Of a stretch of 64,000 bases of DNA, positions 33,791 to 45,441 are shown in pieces; the stretch's first letter is position 1, and each line of letters starts with the position of its first letter. This DNA is from Excoecaria cochinchinensis (lineage: Eukaryota > Streptophyta > Magnoliopsida > Malpighiales > Euphorbiaceae). The notes beneath the pieces were generated by a model. That model saw only the letters and a list, made by a program, of their open reading frames with translations, had not been told where the DNA came from and ran no database searches. A program made the position numbers and the translations under genes. The stretch lies in NCBI GenBank assembly GCA_947683425.1, contig CANTUQ010000073.1, positions 4,808,501-4,872,500 on the forward strand, written 5' to 3'.

Positions 33791-35139
33791 TGTAGACACC
33801 GGGTCCCGAGCAGCCTTAATCAGGACTACCCAATGATGAAATTAAGTGTGCCGATTTATAGGCAAAAAGAATGAAAGTTGGAAGTAATGATTTCCTTGTC
33901 GTTTTGATTTGTTAGGAATAAGTAAAAATGTATTTTAAAAATATTTTAAAAATTATTTTGGGATAAAAAAGGGAGTTTTTAAATTATTGTGTTTTATAGA
34001 AAAAAAATTCGCGCGAATGTCGGGCTGCGGCAGCGCTGGGCGCGCGCCATAGCCCCCCGGTGCGCAGGTGGAGCGCACGCGGGGCCCGCTCGCCAGCGCG
34101 CTGGGTGACTCGTAGCACCCAGCGCGCACACTGTGCGCGAGAGCTCTGCGCAGGCTTTCCCGTCGCCCGCGCAGCTGGGCGGGTGACCTGCGCGCGGGGA
34201 TGCCCGTCAGGCGCTCCGACGGGGCGTCCCTTGCCCCTGTCGCCCTCCAGCTGCCGATTTCCATTTTTACTCATTTTTTGGTGTTTTTAATTGATTTTTT
34301 TTTTGCATAATTTAATTTAAATTCAATGCTAAAACTTTTTATATCCCTAACCCTTGAAATTCTGCAGTTTTTAGTAATTATTGGGGTTAATTTAATTTAA
34401 TTTTTTAATTAAAAATCTGAATTTTTTTGGGGAAAAATAAAAGGGAATTTTGGAGAGAGAATTAGAGGGGATTTTTCTTTAGAAAATATTTTCTTCTTCT
34501 TTCTTCTCTCAAACCAAATTCTCTCAACTTTTCTAAAGAATTTTTCCAAGTGAATTCTTGAGATAAAAAATAATAATTTTTGTTATTGGGAATTTTTATC
34601 CTTTTTATCAAATAATTTTTACCTTTAGGACAAATAAATTAATTATTTATTTTTGAGTAAAAATTCACTTTTAATATTTTATTTTTCTAATCATATTTTT
34701 CAAATCAAGACAAGGAATTGGATCTCCTTACCTTCATTTCATCAAGCTAATTTGAGGATAATTATTCTTGGCTCAATTTCTTAATTTCATTTTTAATTTC
34801 ATTTTTTTTCCAATTAATTAGTTAACATGTAAATTGTTTTAGTTCTATCATTTTCTTCTTATTTTCTTATTCTTTTGTTTTTATTTAATTAGTTAACATG
34901 TGAATTCTATTAGGTCTATTATTTTTTTTGCTTCTTATTTCTTATTTTTTTATCTAATTGTTTATATTGTTCATATTGAATTGTTCATATATTATTATTA
35001 TTATTATTATTATTATTTCCATGTGCTTATGTGATTGTCCATATTATTTGCCATGTTTTAACATGTTTTATTAGTTTGTCAAATTTTATTTTATTCTTGC
35101 ATGCTTAACTTGGGTTGTTCATATTCTTTGAGTTCATTA

Positions 35140-35192
<53 letters not shown>

Positions 35193-36689
35193 GTTGCAAT
35201 TGCTAGTTTTATTTTTATTATCCTTGTTTATTGTTAATATTTGATACTAGTATCATTATAATTATTAATATTATTATTTATATTTCTTATACATGCTGAT
35301 TTTTATTATTACCTTTGGTTTTTATGCATGTTGGATATTGTTGCTATTATTTTGTGTTTTTACACATGCTGAATTTTATGTTTGTATTTTCTATTCATGT
35401 TTTTTTTGCATGTTGAGTTTTATAATTATTATTTTATGTTTGCTTATGCATGTTGGCTTTTATCAATATTATTAATATGTTTTATGCATGCTGGATTTTA
35501 TATGTATTATCCTTTTTATGCATGATTGGATATTATTTTATGCTTTTATGCATGTTAAATTTTATTAGCACTATTTTATGCTTTTTAGCATGTTGAATTT
35601 ATTAATTAGCTAAATTGCATATTTTTATTATGTCATTTTAATTGGCTTATCATACATGATGCATTTTTATTTGCTCTAATTTATAGTATATTTTTAAATT
35701 CATTTTTCCTACTAACACGGCTTTTATTTGTTTTTTTTTTATTTTTCTATACTTATTTTTCATATGTGAGTTTTTGTCGAGTGGGAGCCCATGGAGATTT
35801 GAAGATCCATTTGGGAGTTGTTTATTTTTTTTTTTGCTTTTTATTATTTTGGATTAATTTATTTTATCAAGTAATTTGTAATAAATTTTATTTTTATGCA
35901 CGTTAATTGAAAAATCACAAAAATATTTATATTAATTAATTTATTTTTTTAAATAAAAATGGGACCAATGTCCTAGTTTTTCCATCCAAAATAAATTGTT
36001 ACTTTAAAATTATTTTCTTTAATTATGCATGAAAGGACCAATGTCCTCATCTTTAATAAATAGCCCTATTTATGTATGTTTTGGATTTTTTTTTTTATAA
36101 TGGGGGTTGTATTCCGCCCCTAGTTTTGTTGTAATATATTTCATATGTTTTATTTCAAATTCATTTTTTATTTACCACTTTATTTATATGATTGATATGC
36201 GTTTAATTAAATTGCATTAAAATTGAATGAGAAAAAGGCATGAAACGCTAAATTCAAAACTTGATTATAAACTTAGCCAAGGTATGAATAAATGGGGAGT
36301 CCCGAACCATCTCTGGTCTTTTGGCTCAACGAGGCGAGAGGCCCATTTTTGATGTTTCATTGAAATGCGATCTCCAAGACACCTCTTGTGTCCTACCAAA
36401 AGACTCAATTTACAATCCTAGGCTCCATAGGGTTAGAGGGTCATCCCAATGTTCTATTGGGGTGAATGCCTCCAAGACCCCTTTGGTTTGCCCAAAATGG
36501 ACAATATGCGCCGTCTTAGGCTCACTGAGGCGAGACGAACTTTCCCAATGTTCTATTGGGTAGCGACTCCATGAAACCTCCTTGTTGCCCAAAATAGACG
36601 TCCTTGTAATTGCTTACAAGTTTTATGAACCTCTCTCGATCGCCCTAAAGACGGGCGTTTAGGTCCTACGGGGTTCGGTGCGTGTCATA
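33791..36689 (+). repeat. 5' LTR of Tat element 2
   Basis: The 2899-bp LTR starts TGTAGACACCGGGTCCCGAG and ends GTGCGTGTCATA, with the terminal CA changed to TA. It has a GC island at 34008-34260 and (ATT)n tracts near 34987-35017 and 35143-35191. It is similar throughout to 55686-58425. Confidence 0.95.
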
Positions 36690-36690
36690 G

Positions 36691-36709
36691 TGGCGACTCC
36701 GCTGGGGAC
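36691..36709 (+). promoter_or_regulatory. Primer-binding site (tRNA-Arg type), Tat element 2
   Basis: TGGCGACTCCGCTGGGGAC begins one base after the LTR. It is the same site as in element 1 with two differences. Confidence 0.88.
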
Positions 36710-37800
36710 CTCAGAGACTTCCCTTCGAAAGTACCTTGGCTAAAATTTACAATTGAGTTTTAATTTAGAAATTTCATCCCTTTTCGAAATTGCATTTTTC
36801 GAAATTGCATAGCATATCATTAGAGCCTTATATTATGTTAGCCTGGTCCCTATCTTAATCCCGGTGCGTTCCCGAAGCACGACCCTACGTTCACTCAATG
36901 TGGGAAAGTGTTAAGGATAATCACCAGCCCAAGCCTCGTACCTTATGGTATATCAAATGGTGACCCAATCGTTCGTTATGCTCGTGATGAACTAGACCCG
37001 TTGGCAGGGTCCATGCTTGGGTAACCCTAAAAAATCACTACCTTTGACCAAAGCTCATGTAATGGCAATAGATACTTCCACTAGGTGAAATGTATCGTAA
37101 TACCGTGCTTGCTACTTGGGCCATCATATATTGAATAAAATTAGTTAAATTAAATGGTCTTTCATCAAAGGCTTTCATGCCCCGGTGGGCCCATCTTGAT
37201 TTAATTGAGGTGTTTAAATACATAATGGCCAAACACCCATACGTATGTACATTAAATAAGAGATGTTATGCTGCCGGTTTCCCACCGTGCACCATACGCG
37301 CCCATTGGGTCTCCTGTTGAGCCATGGGCCAATCCCACCTAGGAAAGAGACTATGACCTCGTGTGCGGGAGTGATAAGATTATAGGGATCTATCTGCTTG
37401 CATATGGTTGTGGATGCTACATAGCATGCTCATGTATCGCGAGTCATTAATGCGTGTTAAAAAATAAAAAATATATGCATTTTATCTTTGTGTGTATATC
37501 CTTTTATTTGCATATTATCTTTCTTTCACATGTACATATCATCCTACGTATAATTTTTTCCATGCATTGCATCGTATTATTATAAACTATTGATCTTTCA
37601 CTCATCAAGGACCATCTGCACAGCACGATCATACATTACATGCCATTCATGCATCATTCTAACCCCTTGGATTTTTCAACCACTATAGACCATTTACCTG
37701 GGAGATTTTGGGGTCCCCGTAGTTGCTCGAGGGGCAAATAAAGTTCAAATTGGTTGGCAGAGATCTAGTATCTTTATCAGAATAACCACAGGTATTAGAA
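36710..37800 (+). other. 5' leader of Tat element 2
   Basis: Non-coding sequence homologous to the reversed element 1 leader (27979-28784), including GTGGGCCCATCTTGATTTAA near 37190 and CCCGTTGGCAGGG near 37008. No gene is seen. Confidence 0.75.
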
Positions 37801-38200
37801 ATGGTTGATCCATCACTACCAATTGAAGAGGTTCGTGCCCTAATTGCCCAAGAGATTGATGAGAGATTTGAAGAGCTAGAAAAGAAGTTATTGGCCGTGA
37901 TTAAGGAGAGGATGGATGCCATGGCACTTGTTCTTCAAGCCCAATTCATGACGACTGCTATTAGCCAGGTTAACTCGACCCTGACTCAGAAGGCTCGTGC
38001 AACGACGGCTGTAATGTTCCCATCCACTCCCGAGCCTAGGCACAAGGCACCATTCGACTCACCAATCAAGCTACTGGGAAGAGCAAAGGGACTAGAGCCT
38101 TTACAGTCAATGGGCCTCCTCAGTCCCTCGGACACGGAAAGGAAGCTAACTGATCTTGAAGAAGAGATTGTGAAGTCCAAGCTTTCAACAACCCGGGCAC
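37801..38200 (+). pseudogene. gag: Gag N-terminal fragment, Tat element 2 (split by Athila)
   Basis: The frame starts MVDPSLPIEEVRALI and holds a likely coiled coil (about residues 10-50, LIAQEIDERFEELEKKLLAV). It lacks the gag core found in element 1. The Athila element inserted after 38200. Dropping one copy of GGCAC, the reading frame continues without shift into 51299-51474, so the gag was open at insertion. The product would be a small gag-like protein of coiled coil plus zinc knuckle. Confidence 0.75.
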
Positions 38201-38354
38201 TGATAAGTTCAAAATATATGTTGTTTTTATGTGAATTCCCAGCTTACTTTTGAGTTTAAAAGTTCCTGTTTTAGTATATTTTTGTGAAAGTTTTATTAGA
38301 TATTATCCTGTATACTAAAGTGAGATTTTATGTTGTTTTTAGAGCTTTTAGGAA

Positions 38355-38633
38355 GTTTACACGGCGGTAAGGAACATCCATACCGCCGTGTACCACGAAA
38401 ATGTCACAATGCAGTAGAAGGGAATTACACGGCGGTGAGGAATCCTCATACCGCCGTGTACAACGGGAATCATCACTTACGTAAGTAGTTACATGGTGGT
38501 GAGGAACCCTCATACCGCCGTGTAAAGCGTAAATTGCCAACAATTACGGTGCTGGACACGCGGAACAAAAATTCAAGATTGTTGACCAGAGGACATTTAC
38601 ACGGCAGTGAGGAATTCTCATACCGCCGTATAA
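38355..38633 (+). repeat. Hairpin array in Athila 5' LTR, 4 units
   Basis: Units at about 38355, 38424, 38488 and 38594 each read roughly TTACACGGCGGTRAGG, a loop, then CATACCGCCGTGTA. The third and fourth have decayed arms (ACATGGTGGT; ACGGCAGT and CCGCCGTATA). The first unit is nearly identical to units of the Tekay-like LTR at 32706 and 33118. Confidence 0.92.
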
Positions 38634-38639
38634 CCTGCA

Positions 38640-38645
38640 TATAAA
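38640..38645 (+). promoter_or_regulatory. Putative LTR TATA box
   Basis: TATAAA in GCATATAAACAAG lies just downstream of the hairpin array. It is repeated at 50147-50152 in the 3' LTR. The transcription role is inferred from position. Confidence 0.5.
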
Positions 38646-39795
38646 CAAGATCTGCACAAAATCGAAGACTTTGAGGCCATCTTTTATCTTTGAATGGTTA
38701 TTTAGGGACTGAAGTTAGACATTAAGGGGGGGGTCGATTTTTCTGGGAACGAAAGTGAGATTTATTTTTCTCTGCAACTTAAGTTGAGATTTTTTATATA
38801 GTTTTAGAATTAATTTAAGCTGTTCTTATTTTAATCTGGGAGGAATAATTAGAGAGAGTGGGAGGTTATTATTTATTTTTGAAGTTTTGAGAACAGATTG
38901 AACGGGAAGAACATCAATTTTATTATTGTAAGAATTTTATTTTCATATCTCAAATGGGTAATATCAACTTCTCTCTATTTAATTCAGTTTTTATTTCAAT
39001 TATGAGTGAGTAGTTCCTTTTCTTGTTAAGGGATGCCTTGAATCCCTAATAACCATGTGAATGCTTTGTGTGGATTGATTTATGCATATGCTTCAGTTTT
39101 ATCTTCTCTGAATTAATCTGTTTGTTATTGAAATTAATGCCAGTTTAAGATTGATCTGCTGTGATAATCTTTGATTGTATTCATTTCATGAACTTACACA
39201 TACTCTATTCTATTTCTATCGATTTTCATTAATTTGATTAATTTGAGATGGTAGTTAAATCTGTGGATCTCTATTTTAATAGGTTCAGAATTGTAGAAGA
39301 TAATTGAGCTTTGATATCTTAATCCGGGATGGTAGGATCATCTAAGCTTAGGACTTAAGACATGTTTCGATGCTAAAATATGTGCTGAATCCAGGGTGGT
39401 AGGCGCATGTGTTAGAAAAGCTGGATCCGAAAGGCAGGCTATAGTATAGGCTAGGTTGTTCACTGATTTGCATATGTGATTGATAAGTTGAAGCATTTAC
39501 ATGGCGTTATTGGGGAGGATGGGTATTCCTCGACAAGATCTTTTAAGTTATTTCATAAAATCTGTAGTAGTATTGATTCTTTTAATATTCTTGAATTAGT
39601 GATTTCATCAATTATATTTCTGAATTTATTTCTTAAATAATTCATCACATCAAACAATTGAGAATTCTTTAGCATACATTTAATTGTTAAAATTTATGCA
39701 ACACAGTCCCTTGGGTTCGATAACTTGTGGTCTTAATTATACATCACTATATTACTTGCCGATTCAGTACACTTGCTGAGGTCGCGTCAAGTTTT

Positions 39796-39813
39796 TGGCG
39801 CCATTGCCGGGGA
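39796..39813 (+). promoter_or_regulatory. Primer-binding site (tRNA-Asp type), Athila
   Basis: TGGCGCCATTGCCGGGGA lies six bases after the LTR. It matches the plant tRNA-Asp 3' end complement with one mismatch, the primer typical of Athila elements. Confidence 0.9.
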
Positions 39814-39904
39814 CTGGCGTTGTTAGTAAGTTTTGATTTTTATTTGTATGTGTTTTTATTTTTCTGATTTTATTATTTTTATTCTTTTCAGGTAGTTGTG
39901 GTGC

Positions 39905-40615
39905 ATGACCAGATTGAGACAAGGGCAATTAGCACCCTACGACCCTGAAATCGAGAGGACTTTGCATCAACGAAGAAGAGCCAACAGAGATAACGACATG
40001 GATGATAATACTCTTATTGGTGGAATTCCTCCCGAGAACGAACAAGTGCCAATGGCACAAGAAGAGATGCCAGGAAATTATGGAGAAGAGGTCCCTAGGT
40101 AGAGAACAATAAGGGACTATGCTGTACCAAGATGGAATGAGGATCATCGGACAATTGTGCTACCAAGGGGAGTGCAGTTTGAAATTAAACCAGCAACCAT
40201 CAATATGGTACAGAGGAACCAATTTTCAGGTTCAGAAGTGGAAGACCCCGCGCAACACCTGGACATATTTTTGGAGATTAGTGATACGGTACAGATTCCA
40301 GGAGTGACATCTGACTCAGTAAGATTAAAATTATTTCCTTTCACTTTGATTGGAAAAGCAAGAGAATGGCTGCAAATGTTACCAAGACAATCAATCAGAT
40401 CATGGGACTAGTAACAAGAGAGGTTTCTGATGAGATTCTTTCCTCCTACAAAGACTACAAACATCCACAACAGTATTTTGGGTTTTGGCCAAATGAGTGA
40501 GGAGCCTTTTCATGAGGCTTGGGAAAGGTTCAGGAGATTGTTGAGAAGTTGTCCACATCATGAGATAGCAATTTACCATTTGATGATGATATTTTATTCT
40601 GGGGTTACACCATAA
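39905..40615 (+). pseudogene. gag: Athila gag, N-terminal part with in-frame stops
   Basis: A single frame from MTRLRQG at 39905 carries Athila gag sequence including DPAQHLDIFLEI, LFPFTLIGKAREWLQ and RFFPPTKT. Stops occur at about 40100 (TAG), 40409-40414 (TAG TAA) and 40613 (TAA), with no frameshift. The same frame continues into 40655-42919. The damage is point nonsense. Gag would build the particle. Confidence 0.88.
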
Positions 40616-40654
40616 ATAAGATCCCTTTTAGATGCATCATCAGGAGGGTCATTC

Positions 40655-42919
40655 ATGAATAGACTACCAGAAGAAGCTTTCCATTTGTTGGATGAAATGG
40701 CAGCAAATGATGCTCAATGGGCTAATCCCAGATCAAGTTCGAAGAGACATGGAATACATAATGTGGATGAGGTGTCTATGTTGAAGGCACAGATTGAGTC
40801 AATGAGAAAAGAGATGAGTGGTTTGAAAGTGCAAAATGTAGCATCTGTTTCACAAGAGAGTGGGTGGTACGAAAGTGGACAATCTAATCAAGAGAGTGGA
40901 ACAATAGGAGATGTCAATGCTATAGGAGAATACCGAAGGAATGACCCTTACAGTAACACATATAATCCGGGTTGGAGAAATCATCCAAACTTCTCTTGGA
41001 AGGATGGAAATCAGAATGTGTCATCTTCTCAACCACAAGGGAGAGCTCCTTTCAATCAAAACATGCATCATAACCACAATCAGTCATACCAACATCAATC
41101 ACTCACTCAATACCAAGCACCATATCCATCGAACTATAATCAAGGCCAGGGTTCAAACCAATCCCATTCTCAAGCTTATCACCCACCGGGATATCAACCA
41201 AGGCCACCTATTCCAGAAAAGAAGCCAAACCTTGAAGATATGTTGGCCAATTTCATAAACAGTCAACAGCAATTTGTGAATAGCCAGCAACAATTTATGT
41301 CTAATCAAGAAACAAGGTGGAAATCTCAAGAACAATGGAACCGAAATCAAGACGCATCAATGAGAAATTTAGAAACTCAATTGGGACAGCTTGCAAATTC
41401 TGTGTCTCAAAGACAACTAGGAACATTTCCATCAAATGTGGACTGGAATCCTAAGGAAGAGGCGAAAGCAATCACATTGAGAAGTGGCAAAGAGATGGCG
41501 CCAAGAGAGGACCAAGGTAAAAATTCTTCACCATCCACAAGTAAGGAGGAGCCAACGCGGGAGGTAAGTAATCCTGATTCTAAGGTAGAGGTTAATGAAA
41601 ACGCTCCTAAAAATGATAAGGGTAAAAGTCTAGTGAATCCTAGAGTAGAGGATCTTGATATCAATAGATTGCCATTTCTTGCTGTAGCTAAAAAGGAAAA
41701 GAAAAATGAGCAATTGGCTAGATTTTTAGAAATGTTTAAGAAACTACATATTAATCTACCACTTACTGAAGCTTTAGCTCACATGCCTAACTATGCTAAA
41801 TTCATGAAAGAATTATGTTCCAATATAAAGAAATTAGAAGGGCATGGAACTGTGCAGCTTACAGAAAATTGCAGTGCATTGATAATGAACAAAATTCCTG
41901 AAAAATTGGAGGATGCAGGTAGTTTCACTCTACCCTGTGCAATTGGTGAAGATTTTAATGGAAATGCTTTATGTGATTTGGGTGCGAGCATAAATTTAAT
42001 GCCTTATTCTATTTGCAGGAAGCTGAATCTTGGAGAGCTCAAGGAGACTAGAATGAGACTCCAACTTGCAGATAGGTCGGTAAGGAGACCCAAAGGAGTG
42101 ATTGAGGATCTATTGGTGAAAGTGGAGAAATTTATATTTCCAGTAGATTTTGTAGTAATGGAAATGGAAGAGGATCAGAAGGTACCATTAATTGTGGAAA
42201 GACCATTTCTAAATACAGCAAAGGCGCTGATTGATGTACATGGTCAGACGGTCACCTTGAGATTCAATGATGAGAAGTTAGTGGTGGATATGAACAAGGC
42301 TCAAAAGTATCCATTGGGTGATGTGGAGGAGTCTGTTTATTTTATGGATGCAGTGGATGAGTGTATAGAGGAAGTACAAGAAAAGGTTTTGGGAGCTGAT
42401 CCAGTGGATGTGAGTTTAATACATTCATTGGAGGATGAAAAATTGGAAGAAAAAATAGAAGGAGAAGTAATAGCAGCTGTAGAAAAAGAAGATGAAAAAG
42501 AAGAAGTACAGCAAGAAGAGTTTAAACAAAAAGAGGGGGATTCAAATTCTGAACTTAAACCCCTTCCTTCTCATTTAAAATATGTATTTTTAGAAGATGA
42601 GAAAAAGCCAGTGATCATTTCTTCTTTGTTGACAGATATCGAGGAGAAAATGCTGCTTGAGGTGCTGAAAAAGCACAAGGGAGCCATTGGATGGGAAATC
42701 TCAAATTTGAAGGGGATTGACCCAAGTTACTGCACACACCGAATTCCGATGGAAGAAGAATGTAAGCCGGTTGCTCAACCTCAAAGGAGACTTAATCCGG
42801 CAATGCAAGATGTTGTGAAGAAGGAGGTACTGAAACTCCTTGATTCAGGTATTATCTATCCTATTTCTGACAGTAAGTGGGTTAGCCCAGTACAGTGCGT
42901 GCCTAAGAAGGGGGGATGA
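40655..42919 (+). CDS. gag-pro: Athila gag C-terminus, protease and RT start
   Basis: A 754-residue open frame. Residues 1-260 are a Gln/Asn/His-rich gag tail without a clear CCHC knuckle. LRSGKEM near 275 and a charged linker follow. Protease lies at about 425-540 with CDLGASINLMP (Asp441) as the active-site region and VERPFL in place of the usual GRPFL. A very acidic stretch (590-630) precedes the RT N-terminus (about 650-754, ending SPVQCVPKKGG). A frameshift in a G-run at about 42910-42915 ends the frame where RT should continue. Confidence 0.9.
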   Translation: MNRLPEEAFHLLDEMAANDAQWANPRSSSKRHGIHNVDEVSMLKAQIESMRKEMSGLKVQNVASVSQESGWYESGQSNQESGTIGDVNAIGEYRRNDPYSNTYNPGWRNHPNFSWKDGNQNVSSSQPQGRAPFNQNMHHNHNQSYQHQSLTQYQAPYPSNYNQGQGSNQSHSQAYHPPGYQPRPPIPEKKPNLEDMLANFINSQQQFVNSQQQFMSNQETRWKSQEQWNRNQDASMRNLETQLGQLANSVSQRQLGTFPSNVDWNPKEEAKAITLRSGKEMAPREDQGKNSSPSTSKEEPTREVSNPDSKVEVNENAPKNDKGKSLVNPRVEDLDINRLPFLAVAKKEKKNEQLARFLEMFKKLHINLPLTEALAHMPNYAKFMKELCSNIKKLEGHGTVQLTENCSALIMNKIPEKLEDAGSFTLPCAIGEDFNGNALCDLGASINLMPYSICRKLNLGELKETRMRLQLADRSVRRPKGVIEDLLVKVEKFIFPVDFVVMEMEEDQKVPLIVERPFLNTAKALIDVHGQTVTLRFNDEKLVVDMNKAQKYPLGDVEESVYFMDAVDECIEEVQEKVLGADPVDVSLIHSLEDEKLEEKIEGEVIAAVEKEDEKEEVQQEEFKQKEGDSNSELKPLPSHLKYVFLEDEKKPVIISSLLTDIEEKMLLEVLKKHKGAIGWEISNLKGIDPSYCTHRIPMEEECKPVAQPQRRLNPAMQDVVKKEVLKLLDSGIIYPISDSKWVSPVQCVPKKGG

Positions 42920-44061
42920 CTGTGGTTAAAAATGAGCTGAATGAATTGATTCCAACTCGTACTGTTACGGGGTGGAGAGTTTGTATTGATTTCAGAAGGT
43001 TAAACAATGCCACGAGAAAAGACCATTTCCCCTTGCCATTTATTGACCAAATGTTAGAAAGGTTAGCAGGTAATAAGTTCTACTGTTTTTTAGATGGGTA
43101 CTCGGGATATTTATAAATCCCTATAGCCCCTGAAGACCAAGAGAAAACAACTTTTACTTGCCCTTATGGCACATTCGCCTATAGGAGAATGCCGTTCGGA
43201 TTATGTAATGCACCGGCTACGTTTCAGCGGTGTATGATGGCTATTTTTCATGACTTTATAGAGAAATTTATGGAGGTTTTTATGGATGATTTCACTATTT
43301 ATGGGGCTAACTTTGAAAATTGTTTAGAGCATCTTGATGTAGTGCTAGGGAGGTGTGAAAAAACCAACTTAGTACTAAATTGGGAAAAATGCCACTTTAT
43401 GGTGAGAAAAGGCATTGTACTTGGGCACAAAATTTCTGAAAATGGGATAGAGGTCGATAAGGCCAAGGTAGAGGTGATAGAGAAGTTGCCACCCCCAACT
43501 AGTGTAAAGGGCATTAGGAGTTTCTTAGGGTATGCAGGGTTTTATCATCGTTTTATCAAAGATTTTTCGAAAATTGCTAAACCCTTGTCAAATTTGCTTA
43601 TGAAAGATGCTCCTTTTAATTTTGACAGTGAATGTATGCTAGCTTTTGAAATTTTGAAGCAACGGCTAATTTCAGCTCCGGTAATTATATCTCCGGATTG
43701 GAATTTGCCGTTTGAATTAATGTGTGATGCTAGTGATTTTGCAGTTGGGGCAGTTCTTGGACAAAGGCGAGATAAAGTATTTTGTGCAGTCTATTATGCC
43801 AATCATACCTTGACAGGAGCACAGGTTAACTACACAACCACTGAGAAAGAACTTCTTGCAATTGTGTATGCTTTTGAGAAGTTCAGACCATACTTACTGG
43901 GAGCAAAAATCGTGGTGTGGTCAGACCATGCAGCTTTGAGGCATGTGTTTGCAAAAAAAGAATCCAAGCCAAGGCTGATTAGATGGGTGCTGTTATTGCA
44001 AGAGTTTGATTTGGAAATCAAGGACAAGAAGGGAGCGAAAAATTTTGTAGCAGATCATTAA
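42916..44061 (+). pseudogene. Athila reverse transcriptase-RNase H
   Basis: One frame interrupted by a single stop at 43114-43116 (TAA after GYSGYL, probably from CAA). Upstream are WRVCIDFRRLNN and CFLDGYSGY. Downstream, MPFGLCNAPATFQ and the catalytic FMDD at 43279-43290 complete RT. RNase H follows with CDAS (Asp180 counted from the Met at 43189), TEKELLA (Glu219) and SDHAAL (Asp246). Only one RNase H is present, unlike the Tat element. The frame ends at a TAA after VADH, where VADHLSRL is usual. Confidence 0.92.
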
Positions 44062-44067
44062 TCGAGA

Positions 44068-45105
44068 TTGGAAAGTGAACACATTGAAGAAGGGGAAATT
44101 TTGGATTTGTTTCCTGATGAACATATTTGTGCTTTATTTGCATGTGAAATTTCTGTTCCTTGGTTCGCTAATATAGCCAACTTTCTTGCAGGAGGCTTTA
44201 TGCCAAAAGACTTTACATGGCAACAAAGGAAGAAGCTGCGAGCTGATGCCAAACATTACATTTGGGACGACCCGTACTTATTCCGCTTATGTGCCGATCA
44301 AGTAATAAGAAGGTGCATTTCAGATGGAGAAAAAGGAGAAATCATTAAGGCTTGTCATAGTGGGGAAGCTGGTGGCCATCATGGGCCAAATCGGACGGTA
44401 TCAAAAATTTTATCTTCTGGTTTTTATTGGCCTACCATGTTTAAAGATGTTCAAAGTTTTGTGAAAACATGTGATAGATGTCAACGGGTAGGAAATATTT
44501 CTAAGAACGATGAAATGCCGTTAACCAATATGCTTGCAGTGGAATTATTTGATGTGTGGGGGATAGATTTCATGGGGCCTTTTCCAATATCCTTTGGGTT
44601 TGAGTATATATTAGTAGCTGTGGATTATGTGAGTAAGTGGGTAGAAGCCATAGCTACTAAGACTTGCGATGCCAAAATTGTACTAGAATTCCTTAGGAGG
44701 AACATTTTCACTAGGTTTGGCACGCCAAAGGCCATAATTAGTGATGGGGGCAGGCATTTTGTTAATCATCAATTTACTGCCCTATTGAAAAAATTTGGTG
44801 TGAGGCACAAAATTACCACCCCATATCATGCTCAAGCAAATGGACAGGTTGAGGTTTCTAATAGAGAACTCAAAACAATCCTAGAAAAGACTGTAAATTC
44901 ATCTAGGAAGGATTGGTATTTGAGGCTGGATGAAGTTTTATGGGCCTATAGAACCGCATTCAAAACGCCTATAGGGTTATCCCCGTTTAAGCTAGTCTAT
45001 GGTAAATCATGCCATCTCCCTGTCGAACTTGAACACAAAGCTTATTGGGCAACTAAATTTCTTAATTTTGATGTTAAGAGTGCAGGTGAGAAGAGACTTC
45101 TCTAG
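44068..45105 (+). CDS. Athila integrase, zinc finger and catalytic core
   Basis: The 345-residue frame continues the RT frame after one stop. The HHCC finger uses His97, His104 or His105, Cys135 and Cys138. The DDE triad is Asp167 (WGIDFMG), Asp226 (IISDGG) and Glu262 (GQVEVSN), all present. The frame ends at TAG (45103-45105), probably a mutated CAG, and continues in the same frame as 45106-45441. Confidence 0.93.
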   Translation: MESEHIEEGEILDLFPDEHICALFACEISVPWFANIANFLAGGFMPKDFTWQQRKKLRADAKHYIWDDPYLFRLCADQVIRRCISDGEKGEIIKACHSGEAGGHHGPNRTVSKILSSGFYWPTMFKDVQSFVKTCDRCQRVGNISKNDEMPLTNMLAVELFDVWGIDFMGPFPISFGFEYILVAVDYVSKWVEAIATKTCDAKIVLEFLRRNIFTRFGTPKAIISDGGRHFVNHQFTALLKKFGVRHKITTPYHAQANGQVEVSNRELKTILEKTVNSSRKDWYLRLDEVLWAYRTAFKTPIGLSPFKLVYGKSCHLPVELEHKAYWATKFLNFDVKSAGEKRLL

Positions 45106-45441
45106 ATGAATGAGTTGGAAGAAATACGCTTTTGGTCATACCAACAAGCGGAGAAGTATAAGGAAAATACGAAGAAATGGCACGACAAGAAACTGATCAG
45201 AAAGGAATTCACTCTAGGTATGAAAGTCCTATTATATAATAGTCGATTAAGGTTGTTTCCTGGAAAATTGAAGTCGCGATGGATGGGACCATTTGAAGTG
45301 GTCAGTGTGACTGATTTCGGAGCTATCACGATCAGAAAAAAACCTGGTAGTGAGGAATTCAAGGTAAATGGCCATCGATTAAAACCGTATTTTGAGAACC
45401 GCGCTGAATTGGCAGCGGTGATCATTATTTTCGAAGATTAG
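45106..45441 (+). pseudogene. Athila integrase C-terminal domain
   Basis: The 111-residue continuation of integrase contains YNSRLRLFPGKLKSRW and GPFEVV, the usual Ty3-gypsy C-terminal region, then VNGHRLKPYF. It would be translated only by reading through the stop at 45103. Confidence 0.85.

Larger units (their letters stand above)
38201..39789 (+). repeat. 5' LTR of Athila element
   Basis: The 1589-bp LTR starts TGATAAGTTC and ends GGTCGCGTCA. It contains four hairpins (38355-38633) followed immediately by a TATAAA at 38640-38645, which suggests the U3 promoter. Confidence 0.95.
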
